A stretch of DNA of 64,000 nucleotides from Oscillospiraceae bacterium (GCA_022487055.1 JAKVJJ010000002.1:55741-119740), one strand, 5' to 3'. Counted from the stretch's first letter, positions 9,097 through 18,140 are shown. A program made the numbers and translations. The notes: generated from the letters alone by a model not told the origin.

Positions 9097-10473
9097 TTAT
9101 TTTTGGACACAATCGGGTAGTGGTGCTTCTTCAGCAGGCGGGGTATCTCCAGCCGGCATTCGGCGCAGAATAAACACATAGGCAATGCACAGCGGCACAG
9201 CACTGCCTAGCCATGCAAGCGGATTGGCGGAAGAGACACCGGCAAATCCAAATGGCGCAACCAGAAGCAGCGCTGCAATCGAGCGCATGATCAGCTCCAT
9301 GACACCGGCCAAGGTCGGCACAAAACTTTTGCCAAGGCCCTGCAGGGTATAGCGGATGACAAACAAGACAGCCAAAATGAAATAGCAACTGCTGTTAATG
9401 ACCAGATATACCTGCGCGAGGCCAATGACACTGGAGGCATCCTCCACAAAGAGGTTCACCAGATATTTGCCGAATACAATGTTGACAAACGCCATAATAA
9501 CACTCAGAGCGACAGAAATCAGCAAACACTGTTTAACACCTTTCCGAATGCGGTCGAATTTTCCAGCACCGTAATTCTGTGCCGTATAAGTTGCCATTGT
9601 CATGCCAAAGGACATCATACCCATGATGGCAAGCTGATCCACTTTGCTGGCAGCCGTGTAAGCAGCGACTGCATTGGAGCCGAGACCATTCAGCGCAACC
9701 TGCAGAATCAAGGTGCCGATGGCAATAATACTGCTCTGAAATCCCATGGGAAAAGCTATCCGCGAATGAGCCGAGATGTCTTGTGCGGTGATTCTCCAGT
9801 CCGCACGGTGCAGATGCAGGATGGGAAACTTTTTTGCGATAAACCACAGGCAGCACAGGCAGGAAATGACCTGCGCCAGCACGGTGGCAAATCCGGCACC
9901 GGCAGTTCCCATGTGAAAAACCAAAATGCACACGAAATCCAGAACAATGTTGATTAGGCAGGCGATAATCAAAAAGATAAGGGGTGTGCGGCTGTCACCC
10001 AGTGCACGCAGCACATTGGAGAGCAGGTTAAAGAGCATGGAGGCAAAAATGCCGATGAGAATGACAACGATGTAGGAATATGCCTGCTCCTCAATTTCCG
10101 CGGGAGTGTCAAGCCAGCGCAAAATATTGTGTGTGAGCGGTACACTTACAGCCGTGAGCACGACAGTGGTGATGGCGGAAACAAGGATGCTGGTGGTGAA
10201 GCTGCGCCGGACACCATCATCATCACCGGCACCGAAGCGCTGTGCCGTGATAATGGATAGCCCGGCGGTCACACCCTGTGCGAAGCCGAGAATCAAAAAG
10301 GAAATTCCGCCGGTGCATCCAACTGCTGCCAGTGCTTTTACACCCAAAGTGCGCCCGACAATCAGGGTATCCGCCATGCTGTAAAATTGTTGAAACAAAT
10401 TGCCAATCAGCAGCGGAATGGTGAAAAAGAAAATAAGCTTGGCAGGGCTGCCGTGTGTCAAATCTTTGGTCAA
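9097..10473 (-). CDS. MATE family efflux transporter
   Basis: Cation-coupled multidrug/toxin extruder, 458 residues with about 12 membrane segments in two homologous halves. Marks: KLIFFFTIPLLIGNLFQQFYSMADTLIVG at the N-terminus, the ALAAVG helix, ITAQRFGAGDDD, and the second-half YTAQNYGAGKFDRI. Start: TTG, giving MTKDLTHGSPAKLI as in DinF/NorM-like relatives, with GGAGG 7 bases away; an ATG 27 codons upstream would add a non-conserved tail across the RBS. Monocistronic. Substrate not predictable. Confidence 0.88.
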   Translation of the reverse strand: MTKDLTHGSPAKLIFFFTIPLLIGNLFQQFYSMADTLIVGRTLGVKALAAVGCTGGISFLILGFAQGVTAGLSIITAQRFGAGDDDGVRRSFTTSILVSAITTVVLTAVSVPLTHNILRWLDTPAEIEEQAYSYIVVILIGIFASMLFNLLSNVLRALGDSRTPLIFLIIACLINIVLDFVCILVFHMGTAGAGFATVLAQVISCLCCLWFIAKKFPILHLHRADWRITAQDISAHSRIAFPMGFQSSIIAIGTLILQVALNGLGSNAVAAYTAASKVDQLAIMGMMSFGMTMATYTAQNYGAGKFDRIRKGVKQCLLISVALSVIMAFVNIVFGKYLVNLFVEDASSVIGLAQVYLVINSSCYFILAVLFVIRYTLQGLGKSFVPTLAGVMELIMRSIAALLLVAPFGFAGVSSANPLAWLGSAVPLCIAYVFILRRMPAGDTPPAEEAPLPDCVQK

Positions 10474-10657
10474 TGAGGAACCTCCATTCCTTGTCGAAAC
10501 AATGTGCAAAAATATATTTCTCTTATAGTAACGCAGGTGAAAAAGCAAAGTCAAGGGCTGCTGCAGCTTTTTTGCATAGCGGCGGCGAATGTATAAAAAT
10601 GCCGAGGAAGGAAAAAATGAGTTTCATGGAGAATAAGTAAAACTGAGGTGACATGAC

Positions 10658-11014
10658 TTGGACATTCTGCGTGCATTTCTCTTGGGCGGCATTATCTGTG
10701 TGGTTGGCCAGCTGCTGATGGACCTGACCAAACTGACGCCAGCGAGAATTCTTGTGACCTTTGTCACAGCGGGAGTTGTGCTGGGCGGTCTTGGCATTTA
10801 TCAGCCGCTGATTGACTGGGGAGGAGCAGGTGCAACAGTGCCGCTGACCGGATTTGGTTCTCTGCTGGCGGCAGGGACTAAAATGGCCATCCAAAAGCAG
10901 GGTGCGGTTGGCATTTTCACCGGGGGTCTGACTGCCGGTGCCGCCGGTGTGGCCGCGGCGGTGGGTTTTGGCTATGTGGCGGCGTTGCTGGCAAAACCGA
11001 AAGACAAAAGCTGA
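10658..11014 (+). CDS. spoVAE: stage V sporulation protein AE
   Basis: Small integral membrane protein (118 residues, three or four hydrophobic segments) of the SpoVA channel that moves dipicolinic acid into the forespore and out at germination. Marks: LLGGIICVVGQLLMDLTKLTPARILV, the VVLGGLGIY segment, and GAGATVPLTGFGSLLAAG. TTG start with GAGGTG 7 bases upstream; a nearby ATG is in another frame. Normally sits after spoVAC and spoVAD; here neither is adjacent, the upstream neighbour being the divergently transcribed MATE gene. No clear sigma-G promoter could be read. Confidence 0.92.
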   Translation: MDILRAFLLGGIICVVGQLLMDLTKLTPARILVTFVTAGVVLGGLGIYQPLIDWGGAGATVPLTGFGSLLAAGTKMAIQKQGAVGIFTGGLTAGAAGVAAAVGFGYVAALLAKPKDKS

Positions 11015-11027
11015 CAAAGGACAGAAA

Positions 11028-11058
11028 ACGGGCGGACCTCACACAGAGGCCCGCCCGA
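11028..11058. terminator. hairpin between spoVAE and a small minus-strand gene
   Basis: CGGGCGGACCTC and GAGGCCCGCCCG form a 12-bp stem with one mismatch. The T-run is better on the minus strand (TTTTCTGT), so it may serve mainly the small gene, with weaker use by spoVAE. Confidence 0.5.
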
Positions 11059-11081
11059 ACTGTTTCTGCCTGGTAGAACGG

Positions 11082-11234
11082 TCACTGAATGGAGCAATCG
11101 AGATAATGCTCCAGTTCTTCCTCATCTTTACGCTTTTTTTCAACGTAAAGAGTAGCTGCGATAATTGCTGCAGCGATTGCTGCCAAAGCGGAAATCACAG
11201 AGAGAAACACGGTAAATTTACTGCTTTTTTTCAC
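11082..11234 (-). CDS. small single-pass membrane protein, unknown
   Basis: 50 residues: basic start (MKKSSKF), one hydrophobic Ala/Ile-rich membrane segment at about 8-28, then a charged KKRKDEEELEHYLD tail. GTG start with GGAGG at 9 bases; longer in-frame openings lack an RBS. No family recognised. Lies between spoVAE and rpsT; sporulation involvement is only a guess from position. Confidence 0.6.
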   Translation of the reverse strand: MKKSSKFTVFLSVISALAAIAAAIIAATLYVEKKRKDEEELEHYLDCSIQ

Positions 11235-11334
11235 AATCAAGAACCTCCGTTCCAAAATCGACCCTATAGCAATATCATACCCATTTTGCACCGAAAAGTC
11301 AAGCTTCAGGGAAAAGGGACCGCAGGAAAAGAAA

Positions 11335-11358
11335 AAAGCAGGGCAAATACCCTGCTTT
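11335..11358 (-). terminator. Rho-independent terminator of rpsT
   Basis: AAAGCAGGG/CCCTGCTTT, 9 bp, followed on the minus strand by TTTTTTCTTTT. Confidence 0.8.
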
Positions 11359-11378
11359 GCGTTTTTGAAGGCGAAAAA

Positions 11379-11639
11379 TCAACCAGCTGCATTCAGCTTA
11401 TGAGCAAGTGTGCTCTTCTTTCTGGCAGCGGCGTTCTTCTTGAGGATACCCTTAGCGGTAGCCTGATCGATTGTCTTAACGGCAACGCGAACAGCTTCAG
11501 CTTTGTTGGCATCACCGGACTCGATGGCGATGTTCGCTTTTTTGATATCGGTCTTCAGACCGGAATTAATCGCTTTGTTCTGTGCGGCTTTGGTAGCGAT
11601 GACCTTCACGCGCTTTTTAGCGGATTTGATATTTGGCAT
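11379..11639 (-). CDS. rpsT: 30S ribosomal protein S20
   Basis: 86-residue basic protein binding 16S rRNA early in 30S assembly. MPNIKSAKKR start, AAQNKAINSGLKT, and C-terminal GILKKNAAARKKSTLAHKLN are diagnostic. ATG with AAAGGAGG 7 bases upstream; a GTG two codons earlier is too close to the RBS. Own promoter and terminator. In Bacteria S20 genes are usually single-gene units, as here. Confidence 0.96.
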   Translation of the reverse strand: MPNIKSAKKRVKVIATKAAQNKAINSGLKTDIKKANIAIESGDANKAEAVRVAVKTIDQATAKGILKKNAAARKKSTLAHKLNAAG

Positions 11640-11677
11640 GGTCACACCTCCTTTACGATAGTCGTCACATACTAATT

Positions 11678-11706
11678 ATGTTATCATTTTCACGCGAAAA
11701 ATGCAA
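11678..11706 (-). promoter_or_regulatory. sigma-A promoter of rpsT
   Basis: Minus strand TTGCAT, 17-base spacer, TAACAT, about 35 bases before the RBS. Confidence 0.6.
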
Positions 11707-11783
11707 GGGTTTTCAAAAAATATTTTGGTTATACTGATTAACAGGGACAAAAACAGAGAATTCAGCGGAAAAGAGGAGCGACT

Positions 11784-12581
11784 ATGGGATACAGAACTGA
11801 CCTTGCGCTGGAGCGGGCCGGAGCAAAAGCCAGAAAGGGCACAGTCAACGGGATGCAGGTCAGCCGGATGCAGGAGAATGGCGTTCACTACATCACCGTG
11901 GAAGCACCGCAGATTACCGGAACGATAGACGGAGATGGCAAACTGCGGGCACTGCTGACACAGGAGCTGGAGGCACTGCTGCCCAAAGAAGGGGAAGTGC
12001 TGGTGGCGGGGCTTGGAAATCCGCAGGTCACGCCGGACGCGCTGGGGCCTTTGTGTGCTGACCGGATACTGGCCACCCGCCATGTGCGTGGCAAAGTGGC
12101 GGCAGAGATCGGGCTTGGCGGGCTGCGCAGTGTTTCCGTGGCAAAGCCGGGGGTACTGGGCACAACCGGGGTGGAAACCGCGGAAATGCTGCACGCACTG
12201 ATTGCGGAACTGCACCCGGCGGCTGTGGTGGCTGTGGATGCAATGGCGGCAGGCCGGCTGCACCGGCTTGGCAAAACCGTGCAGATAAGCGACGGAGGCA
12301 TCTCTCCGGGTGCCGGGGTCGGAAATAACCGGCCCTCCTTGTGTGAAAACACACTGGGTGTGCCGGTCATCGGACTGGGTGTACCGACGGTTGTGGACGC
12401 GGCAACCCTTTGCAGCGATTTGTGTGCACAAGAGGTGGAGGGTGCCTCTCGCATGATGGTGACACCGCGTGAAATAGACACGCTGGTGGTGCGGGCGGCG
12501 CATCTGTTGGCACTGTCCTTAAACTGTGCGCTGAATCCCAGTTTGGAACCAGAAGTTTATGAGCAACTGGTTGACTGCTGA
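11784..12581 (+). CDS. gpr: GPR endopeptidase (spore protease)
   Basis: Degrades the small acid-soluble proteins during germination; made as a zymogen in the forespore. Marks: N-terminal RTDLA (propeptide boundary motif), VAGLGNPQVTPDALGP containing one of the two essential Asp residues, ATRHV, VAVDAMAAG with the second Asp, SPGAGVGNNR, and LGVPTVVDAATL, then MVTPREID. Only 265 residues, versus roughly 320-370 in Bacillus and Clostridium: the stretch between TVVDA and MVTP and the region after RTDLA are both much shorter. Start ATG preceded by GAGGAG. Converges on spoIIP with three bases between stop codons. Confidence 0.93.
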   Translation: MGYRTDLALERAGAKARKGTVNGMQVSRMQENGVHYITVEAPQITGTIDGDGKLRALLTQELEALLPKEGEVLVAGLGNPQVTPDALGPLCADRILATRHVRGKVAAEIGLGGLRSVSVAKPGVLGTTGVETAEMLHALIAELHPAAVVAVDAMAAGRLHRLGKTVQISDGGISPGAGVGNNRPSLCENTLGVPVIGLGVPTVVDAATLCSDLCAQEVEGASRMMVTPREIDTLVVRAAHLLALSLNCALNPSLEPEVYEQLVDC

Positions 12582-12584
12582 ATA

Positions 12585-13673
12585 TCATTTGGAAGCGAGC
12601 GCTTTGAGCTGATTTGCCATAATCTGTCCGAACAGAGAGCCGGAATAAACCGCTTCGTCCAGAGTGTTTACTTCTGTGCCAAACTCCGCAAGCAAAGAAC
12701 CGGGTGTCATCTGTTCATTATAGCGGGTAGGGCCGAAATCGAGAGGGCGCATCAGATTTGGATACATCTCAGCGGCGCCCTTCTGGATACGGACGGCCCA
12801 CCGGAGATTTTGCTCCCAATTCGGAAAGCCGAGGGAACCGTCATCATCACAGCCGGCGATGACCATAATCTGGCATGCCCGTTTACCATTGACCAGCAAC
12901 GTGGGTTTATAGCGGGTGCCGCTTTCAGAAGTCATGGTATCACGGTGAACATCCAGTGTCACCTGAATGGACGGATACTTGGCAAGATTGCGGGAAATCG
13001 TCTGTGCGCTGCGGGTATAGCTGCCGTTAAATGCGGGGTCGTCATGGATCGTTGTATCATGGATAACGCCGAATCCGGCGGCTTTCAGACTTCGTGTAAT
13101 CGCATCCCCAACGGCGACAACGCTGCGGGAGGGGTCACGAGTACGGGTAACACCGGCAAAAGCTTCGGTGGTATGGGTGTGGTAAATCAGCACCATAGGG
13201 GTTCCGTCCACTTTAATATGCAGCGGTGGACGCTCTTTCAGTACAGATGCAACATTCAGGGGATGATTTTTATTGGAATCTTTTACCCGGATGCCGTCCT
13301 GCTCCTCACCGGTATGTGAAATATCGGTTTCTAATATGTGCCCGCCAAGGTCTTTATCCGGCAGCACGCTGGTGGTGCCTTTGCCGCTGGGCAGAGAAGC
13401 AGATGCCGAAGAAGTTCCGTCGGAAGATGCACGCAGGGCAGATGAGGAGGAGCTGGCAGAAGTGGCACTGGGACTGTGAGAAAACTCAGATGCAGGGCAG
13501 ACTGAAGTTTCCGGCCCTTCCTCCCATGCCTGCACAGCACCAGCGGGCAGGATAAAGCCGGCGGCCGCAAGCGCACTTTCCTGCGCAGAAACGGCTGGAA
13601 AACGAGTGACAACACAGGCACAGGCTGCCACAGTGAGGAGAACCGTGCCGACAGCTTTCAGTTTCATATTCAT
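12585..13673 (-). CDS. spoIIP: stage II sporulation protein P
   Basis: Peptidoglycan amidase/endopeptidase that, with SpoIID and SpoIIM, drives engulfment. 362 residues: N-terminal signal anchor at about 5-25, a Ser/Ala-rich linker at about 50-105, then the LytH-like catalytic domain. Likely zinc and catalytic residues lie in IYHTHTTEAF, TLDVHRD and FGTEVNTLDEA. Start ATG with GGAGG at 10 bases. Usually downstream of and co-directional with gpr; here it is convergent with it. A sigma-E-like promoter lies upstream. Confidence 0.93.
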   Translation of the reverse strand: MNMKLKAVGTVLLTVAACACVVTRFPAVSAQESALAAAGFILPAGAVQAWEEGPETSVCPASEFSHSPSATSASSSSSALRASSDGTSSASASLPSGKGTTSVLPDKDLGGHILETDISHTGEEQDGIRVKDSNKNHPLNVASVLKERPPLHIKVDGTPMVLIYHTHTTEAFAGVTRTRDPSRSVVAVGDAITRSLKAAGFGVIHDTTIHDDPAFNGSYTRSAQTISRNLAKYPSIQVTLDVHRDTMTSESGTRYKPTLLVNGKRACQIMVIAGCDDDGSLGFPNWEQNLRWAVRIQKGAAEMYPNLMRPLDFGPTRYNEQMTPGSLLAEFGTEVNTLDEAVYSGSLFGQIMANQLKALASK

Positions 13674-13729
13674 AAGGTAAGTTCCTCCGATGTCTTTAAA
13701 ATTCCTTGCCCGATTGACCAGTATAAAGA

Positions 13730-13758
13730 ATATTATGGAAAAATGCTGCCAAATATGA
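13730..13758 (-). promoter_or_regulatory. candidate sigma-E promoter of spoIIP
   Basis: Minus strand TCATATT matches the sigma-E -35 consensus (KMATATT) fully; 14 bases later CATAATAT partly matches the -10 CATACAHT. About 57 bases upstream of the spoIIP ATG. spoIIP is sigma-E dependent in Bacillus subtilis. Confidence 0.5.
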
Positions 13759-13788
13759 GCATAAAAATCTTTGGGCGGTGGTGAGCAC

Positions 13789-14034
13789 ATGAAACGGAAA
13801 CAAAAACGCATTTTTTTATTTACTTTTCTGCTCACAGGGGTGCTCCTGCTGAGTGGAGTATGTATCGGTAAAGCGGATGTCGTCTGCCGGCACATGGAAT
13901 ATGCCGACGGTCAAACTTTCTATAAAACACACCTGCGCCCCATGATTGTTTGGGAGAAACCGGTTTGTAAAATTGCGGATTTATGGTATAATCATTTCGT
14001 AAATATTATCTGCCCGGAGGCGCTGGAGGACTGA
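13789..14034 (+). CDS. small secreted or membrane-anchored protein, unknown
   Basis: 81 residues starting MKRKQKRIFLF, with one strong hydrophobic segment at about 7-27 ending near GKADVV, then a short extracytoplasmic part with three Cys. Looks like a signal-anchored exported peptide. Start ATG with GGTGG/GGTGAG upstream; an earlier TTG overlaps that RBS. Divergent from spoIIP (about 115 bases) and followed two bases later by the next gene, so they are likely co-transcribed. No family recognised. Confidence 0.55.
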   Translation: MKRKQKRIFLFTFLLTGVLLLSGVCIGKADVVCRHMEYADGQTFYKTHLRPMIVWEKPVCKIADLWYNHFVNIICPEALED

Positions 14035-14036
14035 CT

Positions 14037-14759
14037 GTGACCTGTCATAGACAAAAGCGGAATAAAATAACCGGTTTTGCGGCTGTGCTGTTAAGTATGG
14101 CGGTGGTTTTCTGTTGCATGGCGGCACCTGTGCAGGCAGAGAAAAACACTGTCACCTCGCCACAACCGCCAGTGTCGCAGGGGATAGCCTCCAAGCCGGC
14201 GGTGGTGTCCCATCCGGCGGTGTCTGTCAAGCCGGCGTCCTCTGCTCCTGCTGCGCCGTCTGTTCAGCCGAAACCGTCATCGGCGCCATCGCGTGCACCG
14301 GTATCCCATGCCGCGCCGTCCAGACAGACAGTTTCCCGCGTGGCATATTCCGCTCCGGCGGCGGTATCCTCCTCCCAAGCGACTGTGTCTGTGCCGGTCT
14401 CCAAGGCTTCCTCAGCATCGGTTTCTTCAAAATCGTCCTCGTCCTCATCGGCAGTCAGCAGGGCGGCGGGCGGAATCTTGCTGCCGAGTGTGGGCAGCAT
14501 TTCGGAAAAAAGCCTTTTCTCCAATCCGGCAGATATGACCGCGCACAACAGCACGATTGACGGTGTGGGCATTGCTTTATGGGCAGTGATTGCCGGAGCG
14601 GGTGTGTTTATCTTTATCTTGGTTTACCGTAACCGAAAACATGCTCGCCGCGAAACCGTCGGGCAAAAGCGTTACAGTTCCGTCCGGCGTGACAAGAAAA
14701 AACGTTTGCTGGGAGATAAATACTACAAGGACAGTAAATATAACAATAAAGATTTATGA
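14037..14759 (+). CDS. type I membrane protein with Pro/Ser/Ala-rich stalk, unknown
   Basis: 240 residues: basic lead and signal peptide (about 1-34, cleavage likely after PVQA), a mucin-like low-complexity Ser/Pro/Ala/Val region to about residue 145, a short folded segment, a membrane helix at about 178-200 (IALWAVIAGAGVFIFILVY), and a Lys/Arg/Tyr-rich cytoplasmic tail. GTG start with GGAGG at 7 bases. The stalk-plus-helix shape suggests a surface protein; no catalytic domain is visible. Paired with the small exported protein upstream, next to spoIIP. Function unknown. Confidence 0.6.
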   Translation: MTCHRQKRNKITGFAAVLLSMAVVFCCMAAPVQAEKNTVTSPQPPVSQGIASKPAVVSHPAVSVKPASSAPAAPSVQPKPSSAPSRAPVSHAAPSRQTVSRVAYSAPAAVSSSQATVSVPVSKASSASVSSKSSSSSSAVSRAAGGILLPSVGSISEKSLFSNPADMTAHNSTIDGVGIALWAVIAGAGVFIFILVYRNRKHARRETVGQKRYSSVRRDKKKRLLGDKYYKDSKYNNKDL

Positions 14760-14761
14760 TA

Positions 14762-14810
14762 AAAAGAAGAAGGCTGCCGCGAATTTCTCCTGCGGCAGCC
14801 TTCTTCTTTT
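14762..14810. terminator. strong bidirectional terminator
   Basis: Perfect stem of about 18 bp, AAAGAAGAAGGCTGCCGC with its complement, loop about 11, T-runs both ways. Ends the stalk-protein gene and lepA. Confidence 0.85.
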
Positions 14811-14836
14811 CAGATTGTGTTCATTCGGGAAACGGC

Positions 14837-16648
14837 TCAATCATCATCCAACTTGAGCACAGCCATGAAAGCATCCTGCGGCAATTCCACGGAACCGACC
14901 TGACGCATTCGCTTTTTGCCTTCCTTCTGCTTTTCCAGCAGCTTCTTTTTACGGGTAATATCGCCGCCGTAACACTTGGCAAGCACATCCTTACGCAGCG
15001 CCTTAACGGTTTCACGGGCAATAATTCGCCCGCCAACACATGCCTGAATGGGTACCTCAAACAACTGGCGCGGAATTTTATCCTTCAGCTTTTCCGCCAT
15101 TTTACGCGCACGGGTGTAGGCACGGTCAGAATGAATGATGAAGCTGAGAGCATCCACTACTTCACCGTTTATCATAATATCCAGCTTGACCAGGCTGCTC
15201 TTTTCATAGCCGGCCAGTTCATAATCAAAGCTGGCATAACCGCGCGTGTGACTTTTGAGCGCGTCAAAAAAGTCATAGATGATTTCATTAAGAGGCAGGC
15301 GGTAATGAATATCTACACGGTCGGTGTCGATATACTGCATATCCTTGAAAACACCGCGGCGTTCCTGACACAATTCCATGATATTGCCGACGTATTCGCT
15401 GGGGGAATAAATGTGTGCGTCCGCAATCGGCTCTTTGGCCTCTGCAATCAGGGACGGGTCCGGATAATTGGTTGGGTTGGCGATCATTTGGGTGGTGCCG
15501 TCTGTCATTTTCAGTTCATAAATGACACTGGGCGCGGTGGTAACTAGGTCAAGGTTATATTCACGCTCGAGGCGTTCCTGAATGATGTCCATATGCAGCA
15601 GACCGAGAAAACCACAGCGAAAACCAAAGCCCAGCGCGGCACTGGTTTCCGGCTCATAGGAGAGTGCCGCGTCATTGAGCTGCAGCTTTTCCAGAGCGTC
15701 TCGCAGGTCGGGATATTTGGCGCCGTCTGCCGGATAAATTCCGCAGAAAACCATAGGCTGTGCCGCACGATAACCGGGCAGAGCTTGTTTAGCGGGATTA
15801 TCGCGCAGGGTGATGGTGTCACCCACGCGTGCTTCCCGCACTGCCTTAATAGATGCGGTGATGTAACCGACTTCGCCCGCCTCCAGAATACCGGCGTTTT
15901 CAAAAGAAGTGGCATGCATATAGCCGCACTCCACTACCGTAAAATCATAGCCGGTTGCCATCATGTGAATGACATCGCCGTTGTGTACGGTGCCTTGCAT
16001 GACGCGGACATGAGTGACAACACCGCGGTAGGCATCATAATAGGAATCAAATATCAGTGCCTGCAGCGGCGCGCTGACATCTCCCTGCGGCGGTGGTATC
16101 AGATGAACAATCTGTTCCATGACATCCTGCACATTCAGGCCGGTTTTGGCGCTGATGCAGGGAGCGTCCTGTGCCGGAATGCCGATGACGTCCTCAATCT
16201 CTTTTTTGACACGCTCCGGGTCTGCGCTGGGCAAGTCAATTTTATTGATGACCGGCACAATTTCCAGTCCGGCGTCGGCGGCAAGGTAGGTGTTGGCAAG
16301 TGTCTGCGCCTCAATGCCTTGACTGGCATCCACCACCAGCACGGCACCCTCACACGCGGCAAGAGAGCGGCTGACCTCATAATTAAAGTCAACGTGACCG
16401 GGGGTGTCAATTAAATTAAAAACATAGTCCAACCCATCTTTGGCGGTATAGACTAAAGTGACAGCATGCGCCTTGATGGTGATGCCGCGCTCACGCTCCA
16501 AATCCATATCGTCCAGAATCTGATCCTCCATTTCACGCAGAGGAACGGATTTGGTCTGCTCTAAAATGCGGTCGGCCAGTGTGGACTTGCCGTGGTCGAT
16601 ATGGGCGATAATGCTGAAATTGCGGATTCGCTCCCGTGGAATATGCAA
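14837..16648 (-). CDS. lepA: elongation factor 4 (back-translocating GTPase LepA)
   Basis: Ribosome-associated GTPase. 603 residues, the normal length. G1 AHIDHGKST at residues 15-23, G2 RGITIKA, G3 DTPGHVDF, G4 NKIDLP, then EF-G-like domains II, III, V and the LepA-specific C-terminal domain ([14 protein letters not shown]). TTG start giving [22 protein letters not shown], with AAGGGAG 9 bases upstream. Usually followed by hemW and hrcA in Firmicutes; here it is divergent from hemW. An extended -10 (TGATATACT) on the minus strand at 16726-16734 is the likely promoter. Confidence 0.97.
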   Translation of the reverse strand: MHIPRERIRNFSIIAHIDHGKSTLADRILEQTKSVPLREMEDQILDDMDLERERGITIKAHAVTLVYTAKDGLDYVFNLIDTPGHVDFNYEVSRSLAACEGAVLVVDASQGIEAQTLANTYLAADAGLEIVPVINKIDLPSADPERVKKEIEDVIGIPAQDAPCISAKTGLNVQDVMEQIVHLIPPPQGDVSAPLQALIFDSYYDAYRGVVTHVRVMQGTVHNGDVIHMMATGYDFTVVECGYMHATSFENAGILEAGEVGYITASIKAVREARVGDTITLRDNPAKQALPGYRAAQPMVFCGIYPADGAKYPDLRDALEKLQLNDAALSYEPETSAALGFGFRCGFLGLLHMDIIQERLEREYNLDLVTTAPSVIYELKMTDGTTQMIANPTNYPDPSLIAEAKEPIADAHIYSPSEYVGNIMELCQERRGVFKDMQYIDTDRVDIHYRLPLNEIIYDFFDALKSHTRGYASFDYELAGYEKSSLVKLDIMINGEVVDALSFIIHSDRAYTRARKMAEKLKDKIPRQLFEVPIQACVGGRIIARETVKALRKDVLAKCYGGDITRKKKLLEKQKEGKKRMRQVGSVELPQDAFMAVLKLDDD

Positions 16649-16848
16649 AGCAGGGTTCTCCCTTCTGCCGATTCAAAATTTTAAAAGACTCCGATTGAAA
16701 CGAAATTGTGATTCCATGCGCATATAGTATATCATAAAGCGTGTCTGCCGAAAAGTCCCATGCCAACACAGAACAGCAAAAGGAAGCGGAATATTAATAT
16801 ACAAATAGGAATATATATGTAATTTAATACGAAATGGAGAATTCAGCG

Positions 16849-17967
16849 ATGCAAACGACACCAATCGGTCTTTATATTCATGTGCCTTTTTGCGATGGGA
16901 AATGCCCTTACTGCGATTTTTTTTCCATGCGCGGAACAGAAGAAATCATGGATGAATATACAAATAGTATTATTTATCATATAAAACAATACAAAAAGGA
17001 ATATCCATGGCTGCAGGCAGACACACTTTATTTCGGCGGCGGCACACCAAGCCTGCTGGGCAGTGCGCGGTTGTGCAAAATTTTGGATGCTGCCGGACAG
17101 GCTTTCGGCTTGAAAAACGCGGAAATCACGATTGAGGCAAACCCTGACCGGAATCTGAAAAAATTTTTCCGGGAAGTGAAACAGGCAGGTGCAAATCGCA
17201 TTTCCTTAGGACTGCAGAGCGCGGACAGGCAGGAACTGCATTTGCTGGGGCGAAAACATACGGCACAGGATGCGGCCCGCGCGGTGGAGGACGCACACAC
17301 GGCGGGAATTGACAATGTTTCCCTTGACTTGATGCTTGCGGTGCCGGGACAGACACCGGAAAGCCTACGAAACAGCATTCAGTTCTGCTTAAATGCGGGT
17401 GTCACACATTTGTCTGCCTACCTGCTGCGTGTTGAGGAACATACGGCATTTTGGCAGCGGCGGCAGTCACTTTCCTTGCCGGATGAAGAACAGGCAGCAC
17501 AGCTTTACGAAACCGCCTGTGCGGAAATAGAACGCGGCGGACTGCAGCAGTATGAAATCAGCAATTTTGCACAGCCGGGCAAAGAAAGCAGACATAATCT
17601 GAAGTATTGGGACTTGCAGCCGTATCTCGGCCTTGGCCCGGCCGCACATTCGTTTTTTCAGGGAAAACGCTTTTACTGGCCGCGCTCTCTGCGGGACTTT
17701 CTGAGAGGCACGTCGCCGTTGCCGGAGGAGGATGCAAAAATTCCGGCTGGCTCTTTTCGGGAATATGCGATGCTTCGCCTACGCTTGACACAGGGATTGA
17801 CAGAGCAGGACTGCCAGAAACGCTATCGGACCGGCATCCCGGACAACCTTAGGCGGACAGCGAAAAAATATGAAGCGGCAGGGCTGACGGAAGTAACAGC
17901 GGACAGCGTTCGCCTGACCGCAAAAGGCTTTTTGGTTTCCAATGCGCTGCTGGCGGAAATGCTGTGA
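16849..17967 (+). CDS. hemW: radical SAM heme chaperone HemW
   Basis: HemN-like radical SAM protein, now regarded as a heme-handling chaperone, not a coproporphyrinogen oxidase. 372 residues. Cluster motif C15-x3-C19-x2-C22 followed by DF, which fits HemW; GGGTPSLL near 60, the QSADRQELHLLGR stretch, and YEISNFAQPGKESRHNLKYW near 230 are family marks. Start: the ATG with GGAGA 8 bases upstream; an ATG five codons earlier overlaps that RBS. First gene of the hemW then hrcA order common in Firmicutes, though hrcA has its own promoter. Confidence 0.93.
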   Translation: MQTTPIGLYIHVPFCDGKCPYCDFFSMRGTEEIMDEYTNSIIYHIKQYKKEYPWLQADTLYFGGGTPSLLGSARLCKILDAAGQAFGLKNAEITIEANPDRNLKKFFREVKQAGANRISLGLQSADRQELHLLGRKHTAQDAARAVEDAHTAGIDNVSLDLMLAVPGQTPESLRNSIQFCLNAGVTHLSAYLLRVEEHTAFWQRRQSLSLPDEEQAAQLYETACAEIERGGLQQYEISNFAQPGKESRHNLKYWDLQPYLGLGPAAHSFFQGKRFYWPRSLRDFLRGTSPLPEEDAKIPAGSFREYAMLRLRLTQGLTEQDCQKRYRTGIPDNLRRTAKKYEAAGLTEVTADSVRLTAKGFLVSNALLAEML

Positions 17968-18052
17968 GACAAAACGACAGAAAATGAGCGAAACCTGCGG
18001 GGAATTTTCGGGACAGGCAGGGGAAATTCATAATGTATTTACAATTAACCTA

Positions 18053-18081
18053 TTGACAGCAGGGCAAAGTAATGGTACATT
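18053..18081 (+). promoter_or_regulatory. sigma-A promoter of the hrcA heat-shock operon
   Basis: Consensus TTGACA, 17-base spacer, TACATT, with its start site at or just before the CIRCE element. Confidence 0.85.
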
Positions 18082-18091
18082 AATATTGTAG

Positions 18092-18118
18092 TTAGCACTC
18101 ATAGCAGTAGAGTGCTAA
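18092..18118 (+). promoter_or_regulatory. CIRCE operator (HrcA binding site)
   Basis: Perfect inverted repeat TTAGCACTC-N9-GAGTGCTAA directly after the promoter and before hrcA. HrcA binds this site and represses the operon; GroEL normally tunes HrcA, but no groE genes are in this window. Confidence 0.98.
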
Positions 18119-18140
18119 CAGCAAAAGAGGTGGTAAGGAG

